Assembly: GCA_018667335.1 (NCBI GenBank)
Contig: JABIVD010000015.1
Coordinates: forward strand, 62,001 to 126,000
Direction: 5' to 3'
Length of the DNA: 64,000 nucleotides
Source: Rhodospirillaceae bacterium
Lineage (GTDB): Bacteria > Pseudomonadota > Alphaproteobacteria > UBA6615
Each line of letters opens with the position of its first letter. The first letter of the stretch is position 1. Of this stretch, positions 45,896-53,233 are shown one piece after another. The notes beneath the pieces were generated by a model that saw only the letters and a program-made list of their open reading frames with translations, did no database searches and was not told the origin of the DNA. Position numbers and translations under genes: made by a program.

Positions 45896-46549
45896 ATGGC
45901 ACCTCCGTTGATGCCGAAGGCCACGGCGGTTTGGCTCGTGGAAAATACATCGCTGTCGTTCGCGCAGATCGCAGACTTCACCGGTATGCACCAGCTCGAG
46001 ATTCAAGGCATTGCCGACGGTGAAGTCGGGGTCGGAATGCGTGGACTCGATCCCATGACGAATGGTCAGCTCGAATGGTCTGAGATCGAACGCTGTCAGG
46101 CCGATCCGGCGGCGCGCTTGGCACTTCAGGAATCGGACAATCCGGCGCCGGTCAAACGAACCAAGGGGCCGCGCTACGTTCCTGTGTCGAAGCGTCAGGA
46201 CAAGCCCGACGGTATTGCTTATCTGGTTCGTTACTATCCGGAGCTTAGCGACGCTCAGATCGGCAAGCTGATTGGGACCACCAAGCCTACGATCACCGCC
46301 ATTCGGGACCGGACCCACTGGAACTCTTCACAGATCCAGCCCCGTGACCCGGTAACAATCGGGCTGTGCCGTCAGGTCGACCTTGATGAGGCGATCGAGA
46401 AGGGCCGCAAGGCAGGGCGCCAGCCGGCTGCTGACGATCGTCGCCCGATCAGCGCGGATTTGATCCCTGAAGAAGAGCCGACGCAGAGCCGAATACCCGA
46501 CTGGATGGCCGATGTGCGTATCGGCGGGAACAATCAGGGTGACAACTAA
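45896..46549 (+). CDS. trcR: Cell-cycle transcriptional regulator TrcR (DUF1013)
   Basis: Protein of 217 aa matching the alphaproteobacterial DUF1013/TrcR family of DNA-binding cell-cycle regulators. Seen: MPKATAVWLVENTSLSFAQI and DFTGMHQLEIQGIADGE (first helical module), then LVRYYPELSDAQIGKLIGTT followed by ITAIRDRTHWN (a second helix-turn-helix-like module). The frame opens to 45845 but ATG 45896 has AAAGGAG with ideal spacing. A strong intrinsic terminator follows. Target genes cannot be deduced here. Confidence 0.9.
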   Translation: MAPPLMPKATAVWLVENTSLSFAQIADFTGMHQLEIQGIADGEVGVGMRGLDPMTNGQLEWSEIERCQADPAARLALQESDNPAPVKRTKGPRYVPVSKRQDKPDGIAYLVRYYPELSDAQIGKLIGTTKPTITAIRDRTHWNSSQIQPRDPVTIGLCRQVDLDEAIEKGRKAGRQPAADDRRPISADLIPEEEPTQSRIPDWMADVRIGGNNQGDN

Positions 46550-46574
46550 GTCTCTGTGATTTCAACGATTATGT

Positions 46575-46606
46575 GAAAACGGGGTCCGATTTCGGGCCCC
46601 GTTTTC
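46575..46606 (+). terminator. Intrinsic terminator of trcR
   Basis: GAAAACGGGG and CCCCGTTTTC form a perfect stem, with further pairing (CCGA/TCGG) inside the loop, giving a long hairpin ending in a run of T. It begins 26 bases after the trcR stop. Confidence 0.92.
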
Positions 46607-46622
46607 ATATCCGTTGCACGCG

Positions 46623-46637
46623 TTAACCAAATTTTAG
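46623..46637 (+). promoter_or_regulatory. CtrA-like box upstream of the putative small RNA
   Basis: TTAA-N7-TTAG, one mismatch from the CtrA site TTAA-N7-TTAA. It lies about 23-37 bases before the predicted RNA start, where CtrA sites commonly overlap the -35. A weak -10 candidate, GATATT, is at 46649-46654. Confidence 0.3.
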
Positions 46638-46659
46638 ACTTTGCCTGCGATATTGAGGG

Positions 46660-46767
46660 TGATGGCTCCTCCCATAGACCATCATTGGATCTTACCTAGA
46701 TCCTCTTTTTTGCCTCCCTGTTTGACTTCTAGCCGCTTCGGAACCCCCTTCCGAGGCGGTTTTCTTT
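46660..46767 (+). ncRNA. Putative small RNA with CUCCUCCC loop (alpha-r14/CcsR-like), or metY leader
   Basis: About 108 bases between the trcR terminator and metY. Hairpin 1 (46660-46684) is TGATGG/CCATCA with a 13-base loop that starts CTCCTCCC, an anti-Shine-Dalgarno sequence. Hairpin 2 (46687-46703) is GGATCT/AGATCC with loop TACCT. A free T-rich stretch with a second GCCTCCC (46712-46718) follows, then a terminator hairpin (46733-46759) and TTTTCTTTT. This order resembles the CCUCC-loop trans-acting RNAs known in Alphaproteobacteria. It could instead be an attenuated leader of metY. Family membership is from memory and unverified. Confidence 0.5.
46733..46767 (+). terminator. Intrinsic terminator before metY
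   Basis: CCGCTTCGGAA and TTCCGAGGCGG pair over 11 positions with one mismatch, loop CCCCC, then TTTTCTTTT. It is separate from the trcR terminator 127 bases upstream, so something must be transcribed between them. Confidence 0.85.
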
Positions 46768-46852
46768 TGCCGATAAGGCCTATGCCGGTTCAAGCCCGTG
46801 TCTGGTTGGGATAAGTTTCGCGACGAATTCCCATCGCTGCCGGACAAGCCCC

Positions 46853-48157
46853 ATGATCGATCCCAAGCATCTGAAGTTCGCGACCCTCAGCCTGCATGCG
46901 GGACAGCATCCCGACCCGGTGACCGGCGCCCGCGCGGCGCCGATATATCAATCGACCTCTTATGTGTTCCCGGATGTCGAGTATGCGGCGAGCCTTTTCA
47001 ACCTGGAGCGCGCCGGGCACATCTACTCGCGGATATCCAACCCCACGGTTGCGGTGTTCGAGGAACGCATGGCAGCACTGGAAGGTGGTGTCGGTGCGAT
47101 CGCGACGGCAAGTGGCCAGGCGGCCATGAGCCTCGCCGTGATGACCCTGATGGGGGCGGGCGGGCATATCGTCGCCTCGCGGAACATCTACGGCGGCACC
47201 CACAATCTGTTTGTACACACGCTGCCGCGTTTCGGGATCACGACGACGTTCGTCGACCCGCGTGACCCGGTCGCATTCAAGGCCGCCATTCGCGACGAAA
47301 CGCGGGTGGTCTTCGCCGAGACGATCGGCAATCCGGGCCTCGAAGTTCTCGATATCTCAACGGTGGCAGAGGTGGCCCATGCCGCCGGCCTGCCGCTGCT
47401 GGTCGACGCCACGTTCTCGACCCCGGCGCTGCTCCACCCGTTCGAGCATGGCGCAGACCTGATCATGCACTCGGCCACCAAATGGATCGGCGGACACGGG
47501 GTCGCGATTGGCGGCGTGTTGATCGACGGCGGCACTTTCGACTGGGAAGCCTCGGGTAAATTCCCGGGCATGACCGAGCCCTATGCCGGATATCACGGTC
47601 TCGATTTTGCCGAGGAATTCGGCCCGGCCGCCTTCATCATGCGCGCGCGCGCCGAGGGCTTGCGTGACTTCGGCGCCTGCATGGCACCGCAGACGGCCTT
47701 CTATCTCCTCCAGGGGCTCGAAACCCTGCCGATACGCATGGCGCGGCATGTGGCCAACGCGCAGACCGTCGCAGAATTCCTCGAAGGTGCCGGCGAGGTC
47801 GCGTGGGTCACCTATCCTGGGCTGGAGAGCCATTCTGACCACGCGCTCGCGCAGAAACTTCTTCCGGACGGGGCGGGCGCCGTCGTTACCTTCGGCGTCA
47901 AATCCGGGACCGAGGGTCCGCGGCGCGCGGGCGCCAAGTTTATCGAGGCGCTGGAGCTGTTTTCACATCTGGCGAATGTGGGTGACGCGAAGTCGCTGGT
48001 GATCCATCCGGCCAGCACGACCCATCAACAAATGGGGCCTGAGGATCTGGCGGCCGCGGGCGTGGGCGAGGAAATGGTCCGGCTCGCAGTCGGGCTCGAG
48101 GACCCGGGCGATATTGTTGCGGATCTGAAGCAGGCGCTGCGCGCCTCGCAGAAATAG
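46853..48157 (+). CDS. metY: O-acetylhomoserine aminocarboxypropyltransferase (MetY-type, Cys/Met PLP family)
   Basis: PLP enzyme of 434 aa that makes homocysteine from O-acetylhomoserine and sulfide. Seen: FATLSLHAGQHPDPVTGARA, PIYQSTSYVF, the PLP lysine in MHSATKWIGGHG, and the C-terminal HPASTTHQQM. The length and the FATLSLHAGQ opening favour the sulfhydrylase over cystathionine gamma-synthase or MetZ. ATG 46853. It leads a three-gene run with the hydrolase and thioesterase. Confidence 0.93.
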   Translation: MIDPKHLKFATLSLHAGQHPDPVTGARAAPIYQSTSYVFPDVEYAASLFNLERAGHIYSRISNPTVAVFEERMAALEGGVGAIATASGQAAMSLAVMTLMGAGGHIVASRNIYGGTHNLFVHTLPRFGITTTFVDPRDPVAFKAAIRDETRVVFAETIGNPGLEVLDISTVAEVAHAAGLPLLVDATFSTPALLHPFEHGADLIMHSATKWIGGHGVAIGGVLIDGGTFDWEASGKFPGMTEPYAGYHGLDFAEEFGPAAFIMRARAEGLRDFGACMAPQTAFYLLQGLETLPIRMARHVANAQTVAEFLEGAGEVAWVTYPGLESHSDHALAQKLLPDGAGAVVTFGVKSGTEGPRRAGAKFIEALELFSHLANVGDAKSLVIHPASTTHQQMGPEDLAAAGVGEEMVRLAVGLEDPGDIVADLKQALRASQK

Positions 48158-48167
48158 GAGCGCCGCT

Positions 48168-48968
48168 ATGGAGATGAATGTCGACGGCCAGATTGTCTTC
48201 GTGCACACGGGTGGTCGCCCGTTCGATCCCGATCGGCCGACCCTCGTGCTTGTTCATGGCGGAGGGAATGATCACAGCGCCTGGGGTCTGCAGACGCGAT
48301 ATTTCGCCCATCACGGCTACAACGTGCTGGTACCCGATCTGCCGGGTCATGGGCGCTCAGGCGGTACGACACCGACCGCGATCGATGCGTTCGCCGAATG
48401 GCTGTGGCGTTTCGTTGATGCCGCAGGCGTCGAGGCAGTTCATCTTGCCGGACATTCGATGGGATCACTCATCGCACTGGCCGCCGCCGCTCAGGCACCC
48501 GCACGCACATCGTCACTGATCCTTATCGGCCCGTCGGATCATATGCAGGTCCATCCCGACCTTCTGACCACGGCGGCGGCCAATGATCCGGTGGCGTGGG
48601 AGATGATCACGGACTGGGGCTTCGGCAAGCAGGCCCACAAGGGTGGGCACCAGGCGCCGGGACTATGGCTGAGGGGCGGCGGACGTGCGCTCCTGGCATC
48701 GTGCCCTACGGACGTGCTCGGCAGCGATCTGGCGGCGTGCAACGACTGGACCGGCGCTCTGGATGCGGCGGCGAATATCACCTGCCCGACTTTGTTTCTG
48801 ATGGGCACGGGCGATCGCATGACGCCCGTCGGCGCCTCCAAGGGACTACGTGCGGCGATTCCCGATGCGCGAAGCGAAATTCTGCCCGATACGGGTCACA
48901 TGGTCATGGTCGAGCGGCCAAACGAGACGATCGATATTATTTCAGGTTTTTTGGGTGACATTCGATGA
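48168..48968 (+). CDS. Alpha/beta hydrolase
   Basis: Alpha/beta-hydrolase of 266 aa. Seen: oxyanion-side LVHGGGNDHSAW, nucleophile elbow LAGHSMGSLIAL (Ser about 98), acid in MGTGDRMTP and catalytic His in DTGHMVMVE. It starts ten bases after metY and its stop overlaps the thioesterase start (ATGA), so the three are one unit. The substrate is unknown; an ester or thioester is likely. It is too short and lacks the motif pattern of MetX acetyltransferase. Confidence 0.88.
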   Translation: MEMNVDGQIVFVHTGGRPFDPDRPTLVLVHGGGNDHSAWGLQTRYFAHHGYNVLVPDLPGHGRSGGTTPTAIDAFAEWLWRFVDAAGVEAVHLAGHSMGSLIALAAAAQAPARTSSLILIGPSDHMQVHPDLLTTAAANDPVAWEMITDWGFGKQAHKGGHQAPGLWLRGGGRALLASCPTDVLGSDLAACNDWTGALDAAANITCPTLFLMGTGDRMTPVGASKGLRAAIPDARSEILPDTGHMVMVERPNETIDIISGFLGDIR

Positions 48969-49414
48969 GCGACAAGCAGACGGAACGCGATGAACAGCGC
49001 GGCAACTACCCGCATTTTCTGCAGATTCCGACCCGATGGATGGACAATGACGTCTACGGTCACGTCAACAACGTGACCTACTATTCCTACTTCGATACGG
49101 CGGTGAACGAGTTCCTGATGCGCTTCACCGGGCTCGATTATCGCAAGAGCGAGCCGGTGGGCATGGTCGTCGAAACCGGCTGTCGTTTTCACAGCGAGAT
49201 CGCGTTTCCCGATGTCCTTGATGTGGGTGTACGGGTACGTCGTCTGGGGAACTCATCGGTCACCTACGAGATCGCGATCTTCAAGGATGGCGCCGAGACG
49301 CCCTCGGCGACCGGCCATTTCGTGCATGTCTATGTGCGGCCAGGCGAGATGAAGCCGATCCCCGTGCCCGATCAGGTCCGCGCGGGGCTGGCGACGCTTC
49401 TGGTCGACGCCTAA
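48965..49414 (+). CDS. Hotdog-fold acyl-CoA thioesterase (YbgC/4HBT type)
   Basis: Small thioesterase of 149 aa. Seen: IPTRWMDNDVYGHVNNVTYYSYFDTA, the catalytic Asp-containing 4-hydroxybenzoyl-CoA/YbgC signature, then ETGCRFHSEIAFPDVLDVGVRV. It should hydrolyse an acyl-CoA in the cytoplasm. Overlaps the hydrolase gene by four bases. The chain specificity is unknown. Confidence 0.92.
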   Translation: MSDKQTERDEQRGNYPHFLQIPTRWMDNDVYGHVNNVTYYSYFDTAVNEFLMRFTGLDYRKSEPVGMVVETGCRFHSEIAFPDVLDVGVRVRRLGNSSVTYEIAIFKDGAETPSATGHFVHVYVRPGEMKPIPVPDQVRAGLATLLVDA

Positions 49415-49434
49415 GGCGTCTCCGGATTTTCGGT

Positions 49435-50586
49435 TTAGCGCCCGAACATGGGCATGCCCTCAAGCGCGGCGATGCGGGGCGTGTAGCTGTCGGGGTCATA
49501 CATGTTTGCGACATCGACCCGGCGCTTTCCCCGGGTCGAAATGTCGGCCGGTGCCGTGGTGTAGTGGCCGTCCTGTACCGCCATCATTAAACCGGTCCGG
49601 CCTTCTTCGATGCAGCGCACGGCCATGGTCGCATAGTTGCGTGGCACCAGCTGATCCACCGCATCGGGTGCGCCGGCGCGCAGGAGGTAAGCCAGCGACT
49701 GGACCATCACGCCAACTCCGGTTGCCTGCTTCAGATGTTCACCCACGGCGTATCCTATGCCGCCGAGTTTGCGGTGGCCGTAGGCGTCCGGGTCGCCGGA
49801 TTCGAACACATCCTGCCCCGAGACCTGTGCGCCTTCCGAGACCACGGCCACGGCATAGTTTGAGGGGTTGGCACGCCGGTCGTCGGTCAAAAGCTCTGTT
49901 ACCCGGTTCAGGTCGAACGGCACTTCGGCTATCAGCGTCCGGTCGGCGCCGGCCAGATAGCCGGCCATCAAGGCCGTCTGCCCGCAGTTGCGCCCGAACA
50001 GCTCCACCACCAGGAAACGTTCATGGCTGCCGACGGGCGTGCGCAGCCGGTCGATCAGTTCCACCGAGCGCGTAACGCAGGTCGAATAGCCGATACAATA
50101 CTCGGTGCCGTACACGTCATTGTCCATCGTCTTGGGGATGCAGATGGTCGGCATGCCCTCGCCATGGATGCGTGCGGCATAGGACAGCGTGTCGTCGCCG
50201 CCGATGGCGACCAGGACGTCGATCTCGAGCGATTCAAATACCGATAGAACATGGTCTGTGCAGTCCACGTTGGCGGTCCTGGAATTTTCCGCAGTCTGCA
50301 GAAATGCCGGCAGATCGTCCGGGCGCATCTTCGAGGGCTGGGTCCGTGACGTGTGCAGGATCGTGCCACCGGAACGGTCGATGGCGTGAACATCCGTGAC
50401 CGACAATGGCATGATAAACGCCTCGGAGCCCTTCGGGTCGGCGGGGTTGTAGTTGAGGGGCCCCGCCCAGCCACGGCGGAATCCGGTCACGCGCCAGCCA
50501 CGTTGCGCGGCTTCGTTGACGACGGTCTTGATGGCGGGGTTCAGTCCCGGAACATCGCCGCCGCCGGTGAGAATCCCCAGATGCAT
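49435..50586 (-). CDS. pfp: 6-phosphofructokinase, PPi-dependent type by active-site signature
   Basis: Phosphofructokinase of 383 aa acting in glycolysis/gluconeogenesis. Seen: GILTGGGDVPGLNPAI, AIGGDDT (residues 129-133) and PKTMDND (151-157), then RNCGQTALMAGYLAGAD, and YAVGEHLKQATGV. Family knowledge: enzymes with GGDD and PKT at these two sites use pyrophosphate, while ATP enzymes carry GGDG and PGT. Both PPi markers are present, so I call it PPi-dependent, which would make the step reversible. The start ATG 50586 follows ACAGGAG. It stands alone, convergent with the thioesterase. Confidence 0.88.
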   Translation of the reverse strand: MHLGILTGGGDVPGLNPAIKTVVNEAAQRGWRVTGFRRGWAGPLNYNPADPKGSEAFIMPLSVTDVHAIDRSGGTILHTSRTQPSKMRPDDLPAFLQTAENSRTANVDCTDHVLSVFESLEIDVLVAIGGDDTLSYAARIHGEGMPTICIPKTMDNDVYGTEYCIGYSTCVTRSVELIDRLRTPVGSHERFLVVELFGRNCGQTALMAGYLAGADRTLIAEVPFDLNRVTELLTDDRRANPSNYAVAVVSEGAQVSGQDVFESGDPDAYGHRKLGGIGYAVGEHLKQATGVGVMVQSLAYLLRAGAPDAVDQLVPRNYATMAVRCIEEGRTGLMMAVQDGHYTTAPADISTRGKRRVDVANMYDPDSYTPRIAALEGMPMFGR

Positions 50587-50751
50587 TCCGTAACTCCTGT
50601 GGAACGGGTTTCAACGTCATCCAGGCCACGGTCTCGTCGGTCGCCTCGATCACGTTCGCAATGGGATGCGGTGACGAACAGGATGCGCCGTACCGGACCT
50701 ATTGGCCACACCGTCAGCTGCCGTTGGGCGACCTGACGAGAGACTTCCCGG

Positions 50752-51471
50752 TCAGTCGAGGCCGAACTTGTAGGCTTCGCGTGCGGCTTCGGTGCGGTTG
50801 GAGACATTAAGTTTCCGGAACACGCTGGTCACATGGGTCTTGATCGTCGCTTCCTGCAATTCCAGATCGCGTGCGATCTCCTTGTTCGCCTTGCCGCGGG
50901 CCATAAGGCTGAGGACGGTTGCTTCCCGTTCCGAGAGTCCCGGCGCGTTCTGGTTTTCCGACGACGGCCCGCGCAACACCGCATTTGCGGGACCCGAACA
51001 TTCGGGTGTCAGGAGGACCGAAGGCACATAACGTTCTCCGGACAGGACCAGACGCAGCGCGTTGGTCAGGGAGCGACCGCCCATCGTTTTCGGGAAGTAA
51101 CCGGCCGCTCCGTGATCGAGCGCTCCCATGATGTCGGCCCGGTCAATCGAGCCGGAAAGAATGACCACTGGGGTTTCGGGATAAGTAGCGTGCAGCCTGT
51201 CGAGTCCCTCGAGGCGGTTCATGCCCGGCATATTGAGATCGAGAATGACCAAATCGATGCCGTCGTCAGTGGTCAGGATGCTGGCCGCCTCGTCGAACGT
51301 TTCGGCCTCGATGATCTGTGTGTTTGGCTCGACGACCTGAATGTAATTCTTGAGACCATCGCGAACCATTGCGTGATCATCGGCAAGCAATATCCGCAAC
51401 TCATGACTTTCTGGAAGATGCTCCCGGTAGATGCTCTGGACCGAGGTTTCGCGTTCCGTGGTGTTCAACAT
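50752..51471 (-). CDS. LuxR/NarL-type response regulator
   Basis: Two-domain regulator of about 239 aa. The receiver (from about residue 27) has ILLADDHAMVRDGL, the phospho-acceptor Asp in VILDLNMPG and the conserved Lys in YFPKTMGG. After a linker comes the LuxR helix-turn-helix: LSEREATVLSLMARGKANKEIARDLELQEATIKTHV. It should bind DNA once phosphorylated. ATG 51471 is chosen over TTG 51480; no clear Shine-Dalgarno is seen. No histidine kinase is adjacent. The upstream gap contains a CtrA-type site. Confidence 0.9.
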   Translation of the reverse strand: MLNTTERETSVQSIYREHLPESHELRILLADDHAMVRDGLKNYIQVVEPNTQIIEAETFDEAASILTTDDGIDLVILDLNMPGMNRLEGLDRLHATYPETPVVILSGSIDRADIMGALDHGAAGYFPKTMGGRSLTNALRLVLSGERYVPSVLLTPECSGPANAVLRGPSSENQNAPGLSEREATVLSLMARGKANKEIARDLELQEATIKTHVTSVFRKLNVSNRTEAAREAYKFGLD

Positions 51472-51933
51472 TGTTAGCAACCGTGATGTTTGAGGTTCGA
51501 CTTATGGAGGATCGAACAAAGTGTGACGGCTGCGCTGTGATGACAGTCACAGGCAGGCCGGATTCCGTGGGTCGTGGCCCGCCGCGCCATGCCGGATAAG
51601 CCCGAATACAATGGTGTCATGAATTTCCTCCCCAGGAAAAGTTCATATAAGCCAGATACATAGCCAGATACGTAGCCAGAAAATTAACAATTGGGCCCAG
51701 ATGGTTAACAAAAAGTTAACGCTGTCGGTACCTGTGTGTGCAGGTGCGAAATAATGCTGACCCACATCATCCGAATGGCATGTGCCTGCGACAAACGGAT
51801 GAGTGTATATCCTCCGATGGTATAAATAAAAAGAAGACGAGAAATTAATAAAGACTAATAAAGAACTAAAGAATACCGATGCGGGAGCGCAATTATCGCC
51901 ATCTGTTCGTAGCCTTTTCTCCATTAACAGGAG
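51472..51933. other. Long AT-rich divergent regulatory gap
   Basis: 462 bases between the response regulator and the LapG-like gene, markedly AT-rich from about 51640. It holds 12-base tandem repeats (GCCAGATACATA, GCCAGATACGTA, then GCCAGA; 51651-51680), a CtrA-type box (51705-51720), and purine-rich repeats of TAATAAAGAC (51846-51874). A weak 93-codon minus-strand frame through it is low-complexity and unconvincing. The promoters of both flanking genes must lie here. Confidence 0.6.
51705..51720. promoter_or_regulatory. CtrA-type binding site TTAA-N7-TTAAC
   Basis: TTAA at 51705-51708, seven bases CAAAAAG, then TTAAC at 51716-51720: an exact match to the full CtrA box. Another TTAAC lies at 51684-51688, 16 bases upstream. 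CtrA controls cell-cycle and motility genes in Alphaproteobacteria. It could act on the regulator, the protease gene or both. Confidence 0.6.
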
Positions 51934-52668
51934 ATGGGCAGAGACATGGGCGGCGTTTGGGCATTATTTCGGGGTCTGTTTGGTGCCTTTAACGCCGGTA
52001 GGGCTGCTTTTACTGTCCTGGTTGTTTTGTTTTTCTCGGTTGTTGTGGCGAGCGATTCTCTTGCGGCCGGTACTGCCACCAGCCGCACGGCCTTCGATGG
52101 CAAGATCGCGTCGATCAAGGCGGTCCACTTATCCCGAGCCGCCCCCCCGAAAAAATTGAACGCCGTGATTGCCAGGCACACCGCCCAGGTTGCCGCGGGC
52201 GGCGGAGAACTTCGGGGGGTATCGAAACCTGGCGTCGTTGCTGCCGATTGGCAGAAGCTGATCACGCGCCTGAAAGGACTGTCGCGCCGTGAACGCGTGC
52301 TGGAGGTCGAACGTTACTTCGCGACGTTCCGCTATGTGACCGACAGGAAGGGCTGGCGGAAGAACGACTACTGGGCCAGCCCGTTAGAGTTCATAGCGCG
52401 GCGCCAGGGTGACTGCGAAGACTACGCGATCGCCCGTTACCTGGCGCTTCGCGCGGCGGGCTTCGATGACAAGGATCTGAACCTGATCGGCGTCACTGAT
52501 CGGCGCTCACGGCAGTTCCATATGGTCCTCGCGGTGAATGTCGATGGCGAGATTTTGGTGCTCGACAACCAGTCCAAGCGCCCCGCCGCGACCCTTGACC
52601 TCAAACGCTATGAGCCCGCCTACGCGATCAATCAGAACAACCGCTGGCTCACCAAACGGACCGGCTGA
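51934..52668 (+). CDS. Bacterial transglutaminase-like cysteine protease (LapG/BTLCP family)
   Basis: Predicted periplasmic protease of 244 aa. Seen: a hydrophobic leader (about residues 22-45, TVLVVLFFSVVVASDSLAAG) that can serve as signal peptide, then the Cys-His-Asp triad in QGDCEDYAIARY, RQFHMVLAV and VLDNQSKRP. LapG members cut adhesins off the cell surface and are controlled by c-di-GMP through LapD; no LapD or adhesin is in the window. Starts at ATG 51934 or 51946, after ACAGGAG. The response-regulator gene follows by 32 bases. A link to the GGDEF protein at 41323 is speculation. Confidence 0.85.
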   Translation: MGRDMGGVWALFRGLFGAFNAGRAAFTVLVVLFFSVVVASDSLAAGTATSRTAFDGKIASIKAVHLSRAAPPKKLNAVIARHTAQVAAGGGELRGVSKPGVVAADWQKLITRLKGLSRRERVLEVERYFATFRYVTDRKGWRKNDYWASPLEFIARRQGDCEDYAIARYLALRAAGFDDKDLNLIGVTDRRSRQFHMVLAVNVDGEILVLDNQSKRPAATLDLKRYEPAYAINQNNRWLTKRTG

Positions 52669-52700
52669 AGCGGCCCGCTGGATAGATAACAAGGAGCAGG

Positions 52701-53138
52701 ATGATGATGACAGCTGAGAGTGAACCCGTGGCTATCGACGCGCCCCTCGCGGCGCCCAACCTGGCTGGCCGATCGATCCTTGTGGTCGACGACGATCCGA
52801 TACAGCGGGTGTTGCTGGTGCACGCCTTCTGGGATGTCGATGCAACCCTCTACCAGGCCGGGGACGGGAAGGAGGCGCTTTCGCTGATCACCTCTCAGCA
52901 CCCGGACCTCGTCATTATGGATGCCCGGATGCCGAAACTGAGCGGCCCCGAAGTGCTCGCCGCGTTGGTTCGCGCGGATCACCCAACGAAGCTGGTCCTG
53001 ACGAGCGGCAACACATCGGAATTCGGATCGATGGTGGCGAACCTGGAGAACGTGGTGGCTGTCATCGAGAAACCGGTTCATCTGGCGCATTTGCGCAGGG
53101 TCGTGTTTCAGGCCCTCGACGGTGACGCATGGCGTTGA
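52701..53138 (+). CDS. Single-domain response regulator (receiver only)
   Basis: CheY-like protein of 145 aa. Seen: SILVVDDDPIQRVLL (acidic pocket), phospho-acceptor Asp in LVIMDARMP, LVLTSGN and the Lys in AVIEKPVHL. No output domain is attached, so it would work through protein contacts. The start ATG follows AAGGAGCAGG. It directly follows the LapG-like gene and may be cotranscribed; its kinase is not here. Confidence 0.88.
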   Translation: MMMTAESEPVAIDAPLAAPNLAGRSILVVDDDPIQRVLLVHAFWDVDATLYQAGDGKEALSLITSQHPDLVIMDARMPKLSGPEVLAALVRADHPTKLVLTSGNTSEFGSMVANLENVVAVIEKPVHLAHLRRVVFQALDGDAWR

Positions 53139-53233
53139 CGGGCGGGCGTGGCCTCAGTGAACCGGGATCACCGGTCGCCGCCGCGCAGCGATGAAAGAGG
53201 CGTTCTCCCCACAGGCGCTTAACCTCAGGGGTA

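Noticed and set aside
46768..46852. SAM riboswitch in front of metY
   Set aside because: I could not find the conserved SAM-II core or pseudoknot in the bases directly before metY.
51643..51924. 93-codon minus-strand frame in the AT-rich divergent gap
   Set aside because: Low-complexity sequence across repeats and regulatory sites, with no recognisable domain.
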